Of a stretch of 64,000 bases of DNA, positions 18,376-26,566 are shown piece after piece (position 1 is the stretch's first letter; every line of letters begins with the position of its first letter). The notes under the pieces are model-generated. The model searched no databases. It had not been told where the DNA came from and saw only the letters and a list, made by a program, of their open reading frames with translations. The position numbers and the translations under genes are program-made. The stretch is from Paraflavitalea pollutisoli (GTDB lineage Bacteria > Bacteroidota > Bacteroidia > Chitinophagales > Chitinophagaceae), in assembly GCF_029360705.1 (NCBI RefSeq), contig NZ_JARKMX010000001.1:930001-994000 (forward strand), in the 5' to 3' direction.

Positions 18376-18845
18376 GTTAAATGTTATTTAATGGCTGAAG
18401 ATAAGCAAAAGGGGTTCAAAGGGTATGGTAGGATTGTACCAATGGTCGAAAAACAGTAGATTGGTAGACTTTTGACCTATCTGCTACCGGTAGGCTGTTA
18501 AGGCTGATCGGTAGGTTGAAAAGGCTTTTTGGGATAATATGGTGTAGGTTTTATGGTAAAGGATGGGTGGTAGCAAAAAGCATTTTGCAGGCAGATTAGC
18601 AGGTCATTAAAAAGCGTTGAGCGTAAGTGATTTGTTTTTAAATTAATTCTACATTCGCCCCGGTTTTATTCAACCAAAACGCCTATTTTTAGCGGCCCCA
18701 TCTTCATAATTCCTTATCTTGTGAACCTTATCGAAAATTTTTCTTGATCAAAATCGCCTGTGTAAAAGCATTTTTCCTTAGCATTGTGAGCTAATTTTTT
18801 AACTACAGATAGACTAATTTTTTCAAACACTAAAAAAACACAATC
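18376..18845. other. 470-bp divergent intergenic region, metalloprotease / exbB
   Basis: No coding sequence or RNA gene is visible. It must contain the promoters of both flanking genes. The hexamer-like word GGTAG(G) recurs at 18427, 18463, 18489, 18510 and 18569, and CTACCGGTAG (18484-18493) is a perfect 10-bp palindrome. From about 18600 to exbB the region becomes A/T-rich with several T tracts. No good TAnnTTTG box was found. Confidence 0.5.
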
Positions 18846-19706
18846 ATGGCTGAAACAAAACCAACTGCGCCCGCCGCGAAGAGTAGTACTTCTGTTCAAC
18901 CGAAGAAAAGTAGCAATGCTATCTCATGGATTGCACCAGTAGTATGTATTCTTGCAGGTTATTTGATCTGGAGGTTTGGTCTGGGCGCTGCAGGTAATTT
19001 TACTAAACCCGACTTGGAAGGTGGATTCTGGCCACACCATGAAGGTCCTAAAGGAGGATTGATTAAGATGTATGAAGGTGGTATCATCGTGCCTTTATTG
19101 ATCGCTACTTTCCTGACTGCTGTTACTTTTATCATCGAGCGTTTGTTGACCATCAGCAAGGCTTCTGGTTCCGGTAACATTGCTGAGTTCATCCGCAAAG
19201 TACAATATCACCTCGCTAATAAGAACGTAGATCAGGCTATCTCTGAGTGCGACAAGCAAAAGGGTAGCGTAGGTAACGTAATGAAAGCTGGTCTGCGCAA
19301 GTACAAGGAAATGATTTCCAACACTGAACTGGACACAGAACAAAAAGTACTGTCTATCCAGAAAGAAGTAGAAGAAGCCACTGCACTGGAACTGCCCATG
19401 CTCGAAAAGAACCTGGTATTCCTGTCTACTATCGCTTCAGTAGCTACCCTGTTGGGTCTGTTGGGTACTGTATTAGGTATGATCTCTTCGTTCTCTGCCC
19501 TCGGTGCTGAAGGTGGTGGTGGTGCTGCTGCTGAACTGTCTCGTGGTATCTCTGAGGCCCTGTATAACACAGCCCTTGGTATCGGTACTTCAGCGTTCGC
19601 GATCATCTTCTACAACATCTTTACTACCAAGATCGACCATATCACTTATGGTATCGACGAGTCTGGTTTCACTTTAACACAAAGCTTCGCTTCACTGTAC
19701 AAATAG
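18846..19706 (+). CDS. exbB: MotA/TolQ/ExbB proton channel protein
   Basis: Proton-channel component of the TonB energising complex, 286 residues. Hydrophobic segments are at about 28-45, 79-98, 192-214 and 240-260. This is one more than in Escherichia coli ExbB, because of an Ala/Lys-rich N-terminal extension and an extra first helix. The conserved STIASVATLLGLLGTVLGMI segment and the helix with ALYNTALGIGTSAFAIIFYN are the MotA_ExbB core. It is the first gene of exbB-exbD-exbD-tonB. It could equally be called TolQ; the tonB gene in the operon favours ExbB. Confidence 0.92.
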   Translation: MAETKPTAPAAKSSTSVQPKKSSNAISWIAPVVCILAGYLIWRFGLGAAGNFTKPDLEGGFWPHHEGPKGGLIKMYEGGIIVPLLIATFLTAVTFIIERLLTISKASGSGNIAEFIRKVQYHLANKNVDQAISECDKQKGSVGNVMKAGLRKYKEMISNTELDTEQKVLSIQKEVEEATALELPMLEKNLVFLSTIASVATLLGLLGTVLGMISSFSALGAEGGGGAAAELSRGISEALYNTALGIGTSAFAIIFYNIFTTKIDHITYGIDESGFTLTQSFASLYK

Positions 19707-19735
19707 TGGAGGGGAGTTCCGGTTTATCCGTCATG

Positions 19736-19758
19736 ACCAGGTGGCATTATTGCCTGGT
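19736..19758 (+). other. Hairpin between exbB and the first exbD
   Basis: ACCAGG (19736-19741) pairs with CCTGGT (19753-19758) across an 11-base loop. There is no T tract after it, so it is not a standard terminator. It could stabilise the exbB 3' end or lower read-through. Confidence 0.35.
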
Positions 19759-19851
19759 GAGCACTAAAAAGGCAAATCCGGCCGGTTGCGACAGGTAAAT
19801 ATGGAATTTGGCAATGTTTGCATCTTATTGAGGAAAACAAAATTTTAAATC

Positions 19852-20526
19852 ATGCCAAAAGTTAAAGTACCGAGGAAAAGTACAACAATCGACATGACGG
19901 CGATGTGCGACGTGGCGTTCCTGTTGTTGTCTTTCTTCATCCTCACCACTAAGTTCAAGGCGCCCGACGTACTGGCGGTAACGACACCTAAGTCGGTGTC
20001 TACCAAGGCGGCAGAACAAAAAAATGTGGTGTTGATCACGATGGATAAGGAAGGCAAGGTATATTTCCAGGTTGCAGACGAAAATCCTGACGAAAAGGCA
20101 GAAATTCTGGACGCGGTAGCGCAAGCCAAGGGTATTACCCTGACCGCCCAGGAGAAAGCTGGTTTCGCACGTGGGGGAGCCTTTATCGGCGTACCTTTTT
20201 CGAAGCTAAAATCGTATCTTGCTCTAACCGCCGACCAGGTTAAGAACTACAAAGCCGATGGAATTCCTGTAGACAGTTCAAATAATGAACTGATTACATG
20301 GATCGGAGCTGCCAATACAGCATTCACCGGTAAGAAGATGAACCTGTTGGTGAAAGGTGATAATGACGCGAAGTATCCTTCTTTCAAAGGCATTATCGAT
20401 GCCCTGAAAAAGAATGAGATCTTCAAGTTTGCTATGATCACCGATCCGGAAGGTGTTCCTGCAGGTACAGACCTGTGGAAGACCAACCAAAATGCACCGG
20501 CTAACAAGCCTGCAACGGACGATTAA
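19852..20526 (+). CDS. exbD: ExbD/TolR-family protein, enlarged
   Basis: Single-pass partner of ExbB that couples proton flow to TonB. A short cytoplasmic N-terminus leads into a transmembrane helix at about 17-35 with the essential Asp20 (AMCDVAFLLLSFF). The protein has 224 residues against about 140 in Escherichia coli. The extra length lies in the periplasmic domain, roughly residues 75-165 (LDAVAQAKGITLTAQEKAGF and following). The gap from exbB is 145 bases. Its periplasmic expansion is shared by many Bacteroidota biopolymer transporters; its role is unknown. Confidence 0.9.
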   Translation: MPKVKVPRKSTTIDMTAMCDVAFLLLSFFILTTKFKAPDVLAVTTPKSVSTKAAEQKNVVLITMDKEGKVYFQVADENPDEKAEILDAVAQAKGITLTAQEKAGFARGGAFIGVPFSKLKSYLALTADQVKNYKADGIPVDSSNNELITWIGAANTAFTGKKMNLLVKGDNDAKYPSFKGIIDALKKNEIFKFAMITDPEGVPAGTDLWKTNQNAPANKPATDD

Positions 20527-20569
20527 AGCGACGAGTAATCAAGTTTCCTAATTCTAAAAAAATTGCGAT

Positions 20570-21097
20570 ATGGCAGAAATGGATACCTCGTCGGGTGGGG
20601 GACATAAGAAAGGACCTGGTGTAAAGAAGGGGAAAAAGCTGTCCACGCGCGTCGACCTGACGCCGATGGTGGACCTCGGATTCCTTCTGATCACGTTCTT
20701 CATCTTCACCACGACGATGAGCCAGCCTACAGCTATGAAGCTTTTCCTGCCGAAAGACACGGAAAAGCCTGAGGATCAGAATAAGGTAAAGGCCTCTGGC
20801 GCTTTGACCCTTATCCTGGCCAAGGACAATACCATCTTCTATTACGAAGGTGAGCTGTTACCCGATGGCAGCAACTTCAAATCGACTGGTTTTAAAGAAG
20901 TTCGGGACCTTATCATCAATAAGAAGCGTACCACTGCACCGGACGACTTCGTAGTGGTGATCAAGCCCACCCCCGATGCTACTTATAAGAACACGGTTGA
21001 TATTTTGGATGAAATGACCATCAACGAGGTTAAGCGTTATGCCCTGGTAGATATATTTGATGTTGAGCTTCAATTAGCTGCGAAGTCTCTGCAATAA
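20570..21097 (+). CDS. exbD: Second ExbD/TolR-family protein
   Basis: A 175-residue ExbD/TolR homologue. A Gly/Lys-rich cytoplasmic head (1-24) is followed by a transmembrane helix at about 33-50 with the conserved Asp35 (TPMVDLGFLLITFF). The periplasmic domain has the family-typical end, DEMTINEVKRYALVDI. It lies 43 bases after the first exbD. Two unequal ExbD proteins in one operon suggest a heteromeric ExbD dimer inside the ExbB pentamer; this is inference. Confidence 0.92.
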   Translation: MAEMDTSSGGGHKKGPGVKKGKKLSTRVDLTPMVDLGFLLITFFIFTTTMSQPTAMKLFLPKDTEKPEDQNKVKASGALTLILAKDNTIFYYEGELLPDGSNFKSTGFKEVRDLIINKKRTTAPDDFVVVIKPTPDATYKNTVDILDEMTINEVKRYALVDIFDVELQLAAKSLQ

Positions 21098-21163
21098 ATA
21101 TAATATTCTTGCCAAAGGCATATGGAATCTTAGTTGTAAAGCATCTTATAACAAAGCACATTT

Positions 21164-22000
21164 ATGGAAATCAATAAAATATTAAGCGCCGACGTCCTTG
21201 ATATCATCTTCGAGGGAAGGAACAAGGAATACGGTGCTTATCAACTGCGCAAAACCTACAATAAGCGCCTGATGACGGCTCTTATTGTGACTGCGTCTAT
21301 CATATTGCTTTCGTTTGGTGGTTATGTGCTATCAAACTTATTGAATAAGGAAGACGTCAAGAAAGAAATGGTGGTGCAGGACGTGCAGTTGGAGGAGATC
21401 AAACAAGAAGAGAAAAAAGAAGAGCCACCTCCTCCTCCTCCGCCCAAACCACCAGAACCTCCCAAAGTGGAAATGGCCAAATTTACTCCTCCCAAGATCG
21501 TAAAGGATGAGGAAGTAAAAGAGGACGAAAAACCACCCGAAGTGGAGAAACTGGAAGACACCAAGATCGGTACAGTTAACCAGGAAGGTATCAAAGATGA
21601 AGGCATCGTGGCACCTCCTGTAGAAGACGCCGGTAAGGGTGTGGTTGAAGCTCCCAAGAAAGTTGAAGAAGATTGGGACAAGACCTTTACCAAGGTAGAA
21701 ATCGAATCTGAATATCCCGGCGGTTCCGGTGCATGGCAGCGTTACCTCAACAAAACGCTCCGCTATCCTCAGGACGCGATCGACAACGAAGTACAGGGTA
21801 CAGTAGTGATCCAGTTCATCGTTGACAAAGAAGGTACGGTGAGTGATGTTGAAGCGATCAGCGGCCCCGAAGAATTGCGTGCCGAAGCGGTACGGGTAAT
21901 CAAGAAGAGTGGTAAGTGGACTCCTGCCGTACAAAACGGTCGTCAGGTTAAGTCTTACAAAAAACAGCCCATCGTATTCCGTTTGGAAACCGAAGGCTAA
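21164..22000 (+). CDS. tonB: Energy transducer TonB, copy 1
   Basis: Transmits proton-motive energy from ExbB/ExbD to outer-membrane receptors. It has 278 residues. A cytoplasmic head (1-36) carries the motif DIIFEGRNKEYGAYQLRK. The transmembrane helix is at about 38-58, followed by an acidic Pro-rich spacer (EEPPPPPPPKPPEPP, about 86-100) and a C-terminal TonB domain (about 180-278) beginning at EYPGGSGAWQRYL. It ends the exb operon, with a tandem terminator following. A paralogue of equal length lies 505 bases downstream. Confidence 0.94.
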   Translation: MEINKILSADVLDIIFEGRNKEYGAYQLRKTYNKRLMTALIVTASIILLSFGGYVLSNLLNKEDVKKEMVVQDVQLEEIKQEEKKEEPPPPPPPKPPEPPKVEMAKFTPPKIVKDEEVKEDEKPPEVEKLEDTKIGTVNQEGIKDEGIVAPPVEDAGKGVVEAPKKVEEDWDKTFTKVEIESEYPGGSGAWQRYLNKTLRYPQDAIDNEVQGTVVIQFIVDKEGTVSDVEAISGPEELRAEAVRVIKKSGKWTPAVQNGRQVKSYKKQPIVFRLETEG

Positions 22001-22024
22001 GACCAAACTTCGCAAATCATTAAG

Positions 22025-22053
22025 GTCCTCTCCGATTTCGGAGAGGACTTTTT
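22025..22053 (+). terminator. Intrinsic terminator of the exbB-exbD-exbD-tonB operon
   Basis: A perfect 10-bp stem GTCCTCTCCG / CGGAGAGGAC (22025-22034, 22039-22048), a 4-base loop and a five-T tail, 24 bases after the tonB stop codon. Confidence 0.93.
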
Positions 22054-22060
22054 GTCTTAC

Positions 22061-22082
22061 GCCGGCAGGGATACCTGCCGGC
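22061..22082 (+). terminator. Second, back-up hairpin
   Basis: A perfect 9-bp stem GCCGGCAGG / CCTGCCGGC (22061-22069, 22074-22082) with a 4-base loop, followed by TATTTTAT. It sits just behind the first terminator and probably backs it up. Confidence 0.65.
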
Positions 22083-22505
22083 TATTTTATGGGCAACAGC
22101 CTTCCGGCTGGCCCGAATCAGCCGCGACGATGGGGGGCGATGCAGGGCATTCCATGTAGCTGCATTATCTAGTGTGGGGAACATGCGCACACGGCACCAG
22201 TAAGTATTGTGGCGTGGTCAGGCGAAGGAACAAAATGTGCCTGTTTGCAGGTTGTAAGAAGGGCGTTCGATCGCTGCCGTAGAAGCATGAATAACTAATC
22301 CATCGCTCTTACGATCGTTTCAATACAAGGTGTAATGTGTGGGAGCAAATAAACAGCTGTGGGTGCATGTTATAGACTGCGTTTAGCGGGTATCCAGTTA
22401 ATAACGCTGCGATGCAACAAGCAGACTATTTCACACGGGTAGCAAAAAAATATAGTTCTGTGGAAACGTTTTTAGCGAGGCATCTTATGAGTAAAACCAA
22501 TTGCC
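22083..22505. other. Intergenic region between the two tonB genes
   Basis: About 420 bases with no coding potential and no tRNA-like or repeat structure that I can recognise. It should contain a separate promoter for the second tonB, because the first operon ends with two hairpins. The last 100 bases are A/T-richer, but I see no convincing TAnnTTTG box. Confidence 0.45.
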
Positions 22506-23342
22506 ATGGAGATTACTAAGATCCTCTCCGCCGACGTACTCGATATCATCTTCGAGGGGCGGAACAAATCGTATGGCGCTTACGAATTACGTAAATCGTA
22601 TAGCCGCCGTTTAATGATAGCTATTACCGTTATGTTGTCTGTATTGCTCTTGCTGATCGGTGGATACATCTTTGCCAACATGAGCAAGAAGGAAACGATC
22701 AGCGGGGTGCTGGTTCCCAAAGATCTCGAGCTGACCATCATTGAGCCGGAAGACAAGCCCGTGGAGCCTCCTCCCGTGAAGGAGCCACCGCCCATGAAGC
22801 AGATCGAGACCAAACAGTTTACGCAGTTCCTGGTGACCAAAGATGATCAGGTAAAGCCCGAAGAAGTACCCCCTACTATGGACGACTTAGAAGACGTCAA
22901 GATTGGTACGGCCAATGTCGACGGTTTGAAGGATGATGGGGTGGTAGCACCACCTTCCGATGACGCGGCGGGTAAAGGAGTAGTATTGCCTCCCAAGAAA
23001 GAGGATCCCTACGACGACGGCATCTTCCGGAAAGTGGAGATAGAATCCAGTTATCCAGGAGGTCCGGCAGCCTGGGCTCGTTTTCTCAACAGAAACCTGA
23101 TGAAGAATATGCCCCAGGACGCATTAGACAATGGCATTCAGGGTCGGGTAGAGATTCAGTTTGTGGTGGACACATCTGGTAACGTCAGCAATATCGAGGC
23201 GCTCAATGGCCCCCCCGAGCTGCACGAGGCGGTGATCAATGTCATCAGAAAAAGTGGTAAATGGGAACCCGCCATACAGAATGGAAAAAAAGTAAGATCT
23301 TATAAACGTCAGCCCGTCATCATCAAGTTGGAAGAGCAATAA
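22506..23342 (+). CDS. tonB: Energy transducer TonB, copy 2
   Basis: A 278-residue TonB paralogue of copy 1. The cytoplasmic head is nearly identical (MEITKILSADVLDIIFEGRN), and the transmembrane helix is again at about 38-58. The spacer is shorter in Pro runs (EPPPVKEPPPMK), followed by a conserved DLEDVKIGTANVDGLKDDGV stretch. The C-terminal TonB domain starts at SYPGGPAAWARFL. It is transcribed separately behind the terminators of the exb operon. The shared ExbB/ExbD complex could serve both copies, with each TonB favouring different receptors; this is inference. Confidence 0.93.
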   Translation: MEITKILSADVLDIIFEGRNKSYGAYELRKSYSRRLMIAITVMLSVLLLLIGGYIFANMSKKETISGVLVPKDLELTIIEPEDKPVEPPPVKEPPPMKQIETKQFTQFLVTKDDQVKPEEVPPTMDDLEDVKIGTANVDGLKDDGVVAPPSDDAAGKGVVLPPKKEDPYDDGIFRKVEIESSYPGGPAAWARFLNRNLMKNMPQDALDNGIQGRVEIQFVVDTSGNVSNIEALNGPPELHEAVINVIRKSGKWEPAIQNGKKVRSYKRQPVIIKLEEQ

Positions 23343-23384
23343 TAGTTTGTTTTGGAATCCGTTTTTTCTTGAATGCTGATTTGC

Positions 23385-23412
23385 AAGCCCCGCACTCCAC
23401 GTGGGGCTTTTT
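23385..23412 (+). terminator. Terminator after the second tonB
   Basis: AAGCCCC (23385-23391) pairs with GGGGCTT (23403-23409) and runs into a T tract (to 23412). It lies 42 bases after the tonB stop codon. Confidence 0.85.
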
Positions 23413-23428
23413 GTTGCCCCGGATAGGT

Positions 23429-23436
23429 TAATTTTG
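23429..23436 (+). promoter_or_regulatory. Candidate -7 box for mnmE
   Basis: TAATTTTG matches the Bacteroidota TAnnTTTG consensus exactly and ends 27 bases before the mnmE ATG. A TTG at 23411-23413 is 15 bases upstream, slightly closer than usual, and overlaps the preceding terminator's T tract. Confidence 0.5.
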
Positions 23437-23463
23437 CCCCGGAACTATAAATCCGACGACTAT

Positions 23464-24843
23464 ATGGCAAAGCTTCTGGGATGGGATGATACGATTGTGG
23501 CCCTGGCAACTCCACCGGGCATTGGTGCTATTGGGGTGATCAGGATCAGCGGCAAACAGGCATATGCCATCGTCAACCAGCTTTTCCCGGCCAAAGACCT
23601 TTCCGTCCAGCCTTCGCACACCATTCATGTTGGCCTCCTGAAAGAAGGTGACGTCACCTTGGATGAAGTCGTAGTGTCTTTGTTTAAAGGGCCCCGCTCG
23701 TATACCGGGGAAGACGTTATTGAGATCTCCTGCCATGGTTCGCCCTATGTGCAACAACAGGTGATACAAGCCTGTGTACATGCAGGCGCACGCCTGGCCA
23801 AGCCGGGTGAGTTTACCCAACGTGCCTTTCTCAATGGCAAACTTGATCTCACGCAGGCGGAGGCGGTAGCTGACCTGATTGCCAGCAATACCGAAGCATC
23901 CCGTAAAGCAGCCTTGCACAATATCCGGGGAGGGTTTAGTGATGTGCTGAAGCAGCTGAGAGATCAATTGCTGTCCTTTTCTGCCCTGATCGAACTGGAA
24001 CTGGATTTCTCCCAGGAGGATGTGGAATTCGCCGACAGAACGCGGTTGTATAACCTGATCGCCGAGGCGCGGGTGGTAGTAGAGAAACTACTGCACTCGT
24101 TCAAACTGGGCAATGTGATCAAGAACGGCGTACAGGTAGCCATCGTGGGTAAACCCAATGCCGGTAAGTCGACCCTACTGAATGCTTTGCTGAATGAAAA
24201 TCGGGCCATCGTGAGCGAAATTGCCGGTACTACCCGGGATACCATCGAGGAAGTATTGAACATTGACGGCATCCTGTTCCGGCTGGTGGATACGGCCGGT
24301 ATTCGGGAACATACCAGCGATATTATAGAAAGCATTGGGGTGGAAAGGAGTCTGGCCAAAATGCAACAGGCCGATGTGGTTGTATACCTGTTCGATGTAC
24401 AACAGACGAGTATTGCCGAATTAGAGGCTGTGAAGCAAGACCTCGACAACCGCCAGCTGAAATACCTGTTGGTGGGAAATAAGTCGGACCTGGCCAGCGA
24501 TGACATCAGAAATAATTTTGATGCCCGTGCCAGTATCGTGTTCATTGCTGCCAGGCAACAGCTGCACATAGAGGTACTGAAAGAACGCCTGGTCGACATG
24601 GTGCTGCAGGGCCAGTTACAGACCGAAGATACCGTGGTGACCAATGCCCGTCATTACCATGCCCTGCAGGAGGTACTCAAGTCGATTGCAGATATCCGGG
24701 CTGCGATGGAAAACAATATTCCGGGCGACCTACTGGCCATCGATATACGCCGTTGCCTGCATTATCTGGGCGAGATCACTGGGGAGATATCCAACGAAGA
24801 TCAACTGGACTATATCTTCAGTAAGTTTTGTATCGGGAAGTAG
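23464..24843 (+). CDS. mnmE: tRNA modification GTPase MnmE
   Basis: With MnmG it installs the 5-carboxymethylaminomethyl group on wobble uridine 34 of certain tRNAs. It has 459 residues from the ATG at 23464 (MAKLLGWDDTIVALATPPG). An N-terminal tetrahydrofolate-binding TrmE domain (1-120) is followed by a helical domain with an inserted Ras-like G domain: GKPNAGKS (229-236), DTAG (276-279) and NKSD (339-342). The C-terminal catalytic tetrapeptide is CIGK (456-459). An upstream in-frame ATG at 23401 lies inside the preceding terminator, so it is rejected as start. Confidence 0.97.
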   Translation: MAKLLGWDDTIVALATPPGIGAIGVIRISGKQAYAIVNQLFPAKDLSVQPSHTIHVGLLKEGDVTLDEVVVSLFKGPRSYTGEDVIEISCHGSPYVQQQVIQACVHAGARLAKPGEFTQRAFLNGKLDLTQAEAVADLIASNTEASRKAALHNIRGGFSDVLKQLRDQLLSFSALIELELDFSQEDVEFADRTRLYNLIAEARVVVEKLLHSFKLGNVIKNGVQVAIVGKPNAGKSTLLNALLNENRAIVSEIAGTTRDTIEEVLNIDGILFRLVDTAGIREHTSDIIESIGVERSLAKMQQADVVVYLFDVQQTSIAELEAVKQDLDNRQLKYLLVGNKSDLASDDIRNNFDARASIVFIAARQQLHIEVLKERLVDMVLQGQLQTEDTVVTNARHYHALQEVLKSIADIRAAMENNIPGDLLAIDIRRCLHYLGEITGEISNEDQLDYIFSKFCIGK

Positions 24844-24906
24844 GGCGTGATTCAAGACCTGGAGCATTTCCTTCCTTTTTACCTGAAACTTCAGGCGGTT
24901 GCAATA

Positions 24907-24935
24907 AGGTCACCGTGTTGGTGCCACGATGACCT
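24907..24935. terminator. Hairpin between convergent mnmE and esterase pseudogene
   Basis: An 11-bp stem with one mismatch (AGGTCACCGTG at 24907-24917 with CACGATGACCT at 24925-24935) and a 7-base loop. No T tract follows on either strand, so its terminator role is only suggested by position. Confidence 0.4.
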
Positions 24936-24951
24936 GATTGATGGTGATTGC

Positions 24952-26151
24952 TTATTGGCCGGCCAGTTTTTGAAGCCGCTTCTCGAAGCCGCTCTTTAAA
25001 GACGTATAGGCGGCAGAGTCAAGTTGGCTTTTCTGACGGTCTATCACCGCTAATCCTTTTTGGTAAAAGGCTTTCGCTTGCTCGTTGTTCTTGTTGCTTT
25101 GTTGAAATTCTCCCATACTATCGTACAGGTTGACATCATCGGGATACATTTCCAGTGCCCACTCGATCACCTGGATCGCCCGATCGATTTGTTGTGAGTA
25201 ATACAAGTTATAGGCAATGTGATTGATGTCTCCTTCTGTTGGCAATTTCAAACCGGTCTTTTCCGATTGCTGCCGGTAGTATTGTTGTAGTTTCTTCAGG
25301 AAAAAGAAATTCCTGTTCGTCGCCTACGGCCAGGTAGGTAAGTTGGAAAAAAAAGTTCTATCCTGCCAGTAAGAAGCTGGAAACCCTCGTAGGGAAAAAT
25401 ACCGCTCCGCTCTATTGTAAAGTGGAATACCTGATAGATAACGATCACTCCAGCACTCCGCTTGCTGGCAGGGCCATTGTTTCCTGAATGCATCGAGTAT
25501 TTGCTCATTGTCGTAATACATATTGCGACTTACTGCAATGACGGCCTGAAACAGTTCGGGCGCATGGATCAAAGTGTATATAGAGAAAGTGGCGCCGGGC
25601 GAATGACCAATGGCAATATTATACCGATTGGTATGGAACCGCTTGTCGATCTCTGGCATCACCTCCTGCTGCAGGTAGGCGGCGAGGGTATCGGCGCCGC
25701 CCATTTTAACACCTGGGTAATAATCCTTGTAGGGTTGGTCCGTATTGTTCTTTGGTAAAAATTCAAACTGTCAGTTCTTAGTTTTGATTCCCACCAGGAT
25801 GTAGGGACTGATAAATGTGTTGGAAAGCGATGAAAGATAATTGGTGGAAGAGATCACGTAGTCTGTAAAGATGCTGCTTTGTGCATCGAACAGGTAAACC
25901 ACCTTATAGCGCCTGTTGGGCGCATGCTGATAACCTTTGGGCAGGAAGACTTTAATCTCCCTTTTGTCGTTAAAGTATTTGGAATCGATACTGATCGTTT
26001 CACCAGGTTGAAACTGAGCCGACGTGAATAGGGCAGCCAGCAGCGAAACGGACAGCAAAAACGCCAATAGTCTTCGTGTTCTTGCGTGTGTTTTAGGGGC
26101 TAACGAGGTAGGCAGGGCTGATTGCCTGTTCAGAGAATTTGTTGTTTTCAT
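24952..26151 (-). pseudogene. Secreted serine esterase with C-terminal TPR, inactivated
   Basis: Reading from 26151, a secreted esterase of the Fes/COG2819 type starts with a signal peptide and KYFNDKREIKVFLPKGY. It meets a TGA codon at 25771-25773 and continues in the same frame (QFEFLPKNNTDQPYKDYY) to the nucleophile elbow GHSPGATF. It then falls out of frame in the 25500-25320 region: the expected stretch LTYLAVGDEQE is present in another frame, next to a TAG at 25324-25326. The last part (25251-24952), a TPR-like tail with DDVNLYDSMGEFQQSNKN, is back in the first frame. One nonsense codon plus compensating indels mean no full product. Sequencing error could mimic the indels. Confidence 0.8.
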
Positions 26152-26230
26152 GGCATACTTTGTACGGCAAATGACGAAAAGTTGCCCAATCAGGAATTGT
26201 ATTTTTCAGCCAAACCCCATTCAGATAATC

Positions 26231-26497
26231 ATGAAGAAAGATAAAATTGAGCTGATCGTAGTATTTAAAAAGGACATCAGCGAATCAGCCGCTGAAGAAA
26301 AACTGACTAACACCGGAAGCGCTTACCGCAGTGGCATGGACTCCAGCAGGGGGAAACTGTATTTTTACAGTACTGGTCCCAAGTTCATACTCACGCTGGT
26401 TACGGAGATGGAGAGAAGCAAGGTCACCAGGGCCTTGGAGGGAATGCCGGAGATTCATGAAGTATATACACCCGACTGGACAAAATGTAAGGACTAG
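26231..26497 (+). CDS. Small conserved-looking protein of unknown function
   Basis: An 88-residue cytoplasmic protein starting at 26231 (MKKDKIELIVVFKKD). There is no signal peptide. Alternation of strands and helices (IELIVVF, SAAEEKL, GKLYFYST, KFILTLVTEME, HEVYTPDW) suggests a small ferredoxin-like alpha/beta fold, as in peptidase-inhibitor-I9-like proteins. That is a guess from pattern only. The frame is open further upstream, but the extension overlaps the start of the esterase pseudogene on the other strand. Function unknown. Confidence 0.6.
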   Translation: MKKDKIELIVVFKKDISESAAEEKLTNTGSAYRSGMDSSRGKLYFYSTGPKFILTLVTEMERSKVTRALEGMPEIHEVYTPDWTKCKD

Positions 26498-26513
26498 CCA
26501 GCTCTCTAATCAC

Positions 26514-26545
26514 AAAAAAAGCCCGGTATCTGAGGATACCGGGCT
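26514..26545 (-). terminator. Terminator of the parvulin gene
   Basis: An 11-bp stem AGCCCGGTATC / GATACCGGGCT (26520-26530, 26535-26545) with a TGAG loop. An A tract at 26514-26519 becomes the T tail on the minus strand. It lies 21 bases after the minus-strand stop codon and also just behind the plus-strand small gene, so it may act in both directions. Confidence 0.88.
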
Positions 26546-26566
26546 GCACATATTTTCAAAACTGCT

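Noticed and set aside
19352-19530. Gly/Ala-rich repeat-like stretch in exbB as a possible inserted repeat
   Set aside because: It is the normal conserved transmembrane and loop region of the MotA/ExbB core.
21420-21480. Proline-codon repeat in tonB as a tandem DNA repeat
   Set aside because: It encodes the standard periplasmic Pro-rich spacer of TonB.
22083-22505. Possible tRNA or small RNA in the gap between the tonB genes
   Set aside because: GTTCGATC at about 22265 recalls a T-loop, but no matching acceptor, D or anticodon stems are present.
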